DNA of 64,000 nucleotides from Reticulitermes speratus (Eukaryota; Arthropoda; Insecta; Blattodea; Rhinotermitidae). Shown piece after piece: positions 63,078 to 64,000 of the stretch; the stretch's first letter is position 1, and each line of letters starts with the position of its first letter. Position numbers and translations under genes: made by a program. Where the stretch lies: assembly GCA_021186555.1 (NCBI GenBank), contig JAJKFL010000006.1, positions 30,873,478 to 30,937,477 of the forward strand, written 5' to 3'. Under the pieces are notes generated by a model that made no database searches, had not been told where the DNA came from, and worked only from the letters and a program-made list of their open reading frames with translations.

Positions 63078-63120
63078 CTCCCTGATGATGGCTGAGAAAA
63101 TCAGCCGAAACATGTAGGAG
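63078..63120 (+). ncRNA. Hammerhead ribozyme-like motif
   Basis: The + strand reads CTCC (stem I), CTGATGA, one U, a six-pair stem II (GGCTGA/TCAGCC) capped by GAAAA, GAAAC, a two-pair stem III, GTA, then GGAG closing stem I. The core fits the consensus. Stem III is only AC/GT with a two-base loop, so a monomer would be weak. The flanks differ from the copies at 36546 and 60921. Confidence 0.55.
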
Positions 63121-63236
63121 CATATAGAATTGGTGTGCAGTACTTGGTGTAAAAAACTTGTATAGATACGAGTGGATTACGAATTCGGAGACGGTTATGT
63201 ATTTACCATTCGACTGGCAACGAGATTGTTGCAAGT

Positions 63237-63264
63237 GATGATGATGATGATGATGATGATGATG
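63237..63264. repeat. (ATG)n microsatellite
   Basis: About nine ATG units; it yields poly-Met and poly-Ser chance frames. Confidence 0.95.
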
Positions 63265-64000
63265 TCATTGTCATCCAGTGCAGATGGTTTTGATTTTGGG
63301 CACGGGATATACGAAGTACGTTACAGAATATTTGCAAATTTGCATATGTATTGTAATTAGGTGTAGAGGTATGTAATGTGTTGAATTGGCTGTTCTGATC
63401 TGGCCGTCCGGTACAGAGAAGCAAGCTCGGTAGGAGCAGTGTCTTGTTGAGACCGCTGATAGTGCCAACAACGTGACGAGGATCTGGTCCGCCCTACGGC
63501 ACTGCAGTAGCAGTTGTCTGTTTCTCAGTTTCTGTTCTGCAGCTTGTGCTTTGTGTTTTCTTTAAATTAAGTTCGTATTATATAATATATATAATATATA
63601 TATATCGTACTTTGTTTTGACATTTCGTGTTTCCACCTTGTGTGATCTTACGGCGTGCGTAATGTGCAGATGTTTCTTCCGATGGTATTTTATGAACTGA
63701 GCCATAATTTGAGCACGTTCAAAAATTAGCATTCATTGATTCGGCCTCCGTCCAGTATAAGGACGAAGAATGTGTGTCCCTGATACCTGTGTACACTGCA
63801 GCGCCATCACTGAGTCTATAATCGGCGGCAGTTTGTCGTGTGGGAAGCGTTTAAATTGGATTGGCGAAAGGCGATTTTTGTTCCTGGTTGACGAGTATTG
63901 TTTCAAAAATGTAATTTATGATGAAACGTTCTTACTGTTTGTGGTAGGATTATGCAGAGAGGGTGGGGTACACGGTGTGACACGCCGTCACGTAACATCA

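Larger units (their letters stand above)
53839..64000 (+). other. pum: Start of the next pum intron, over 10.1 kb, no acceptor exon seen
   Basis: After the donor at 53839 I found no exon that continues FDVQ with QLF(R/Q). The stretch holds two tRNA-derived SINEs, dispersed repeat pairs, two hammerhead-like motifs and simple repeats. Between 56500 and 60700 there is no recognisable gene. The longest open frame there (minus strand 56974-57447) has no family features. Confidence 0.7.

Overview
This is eukaryotic, almost certainly insect, genomic DNA. The only host gene I can support is pumilio (pum), on the + strand, seen as three coding exons with proper splice sites: 34230-34423, 46724-46866 and 53376-53838. 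Joined in phase they encode about 266 residues of the low-complexity N-terminal half of Pumilio, including the conserved blocks [18 protein letters not shown] and RTPGSRQPSPAEE. The RNA-binding PUF repeats must lie beyond base 64000. No upstream pum exon was recognised in the first 34 kb, which may be intron or 5' flank. The introns are very long (12.3 kb, 6.5 kb and more than 10.1 kb) and full of transposon debris. The tRNA-derived SINE families, the RTE-like LINE tail peptides (GRRGRRRKQLLDDLK, RFGRGYGPVVRQTTE) and a repeat-encoded peptide of the FHADGRTD...FRNFANAPK type resemble repeats I associate with cockroach and termite genomes. Blattodea (possibly Periplaneta-like) is therefore my best guess, from memory and not from a search.

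Layout. From 1 to 34 kb there is no recognisable host exon. This part holds a hAT-like MITE with an 8-bp duplication (1340-1583), SINE copies, several copies of one ~0.5-kb repeat family with GCGTTCGC ends (7391, 11319, 14371, 26155, 30231 and 31173), a degenerate LINE tail (13705), a GC-rich Harbinger-like MITE with perfect 27-bp inverted ends (20581-21117), and a mariner element that is a near-perfect snapback palindrome (31546-32514) nested inside one GCGTTCGC repeat. The 34.4-46.7 kb intron carries a pogo/Tigger-like MITE (35129), a Penelope-like inverted-repeat unit with a hammerhead ribozyme core (36496-36919), a tandem SINE pair (37546-38065), a 5'-truncated LINE with an 11-bp target duplication (38403-39460), a decayed piggyBac with both TTAA-flanked ends (40218-43116) interrupted by a SINE, and a second pogo-like MITE (45810-46083). 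The later introns hold more SINEs, an RT fragment and two further hammerhead-like motifs (60921-60964 and 63078-63120).

How it fits together: a conserved translational repressor gene is split over a region expanded by transposons. The most unusual items are the hammerhead-like cores at three loci, the chimeric snapback mariner, and the abundant GCGTTCGC repeat family of unknown class. All calls are from reading the sequence; no database or folding run was made.
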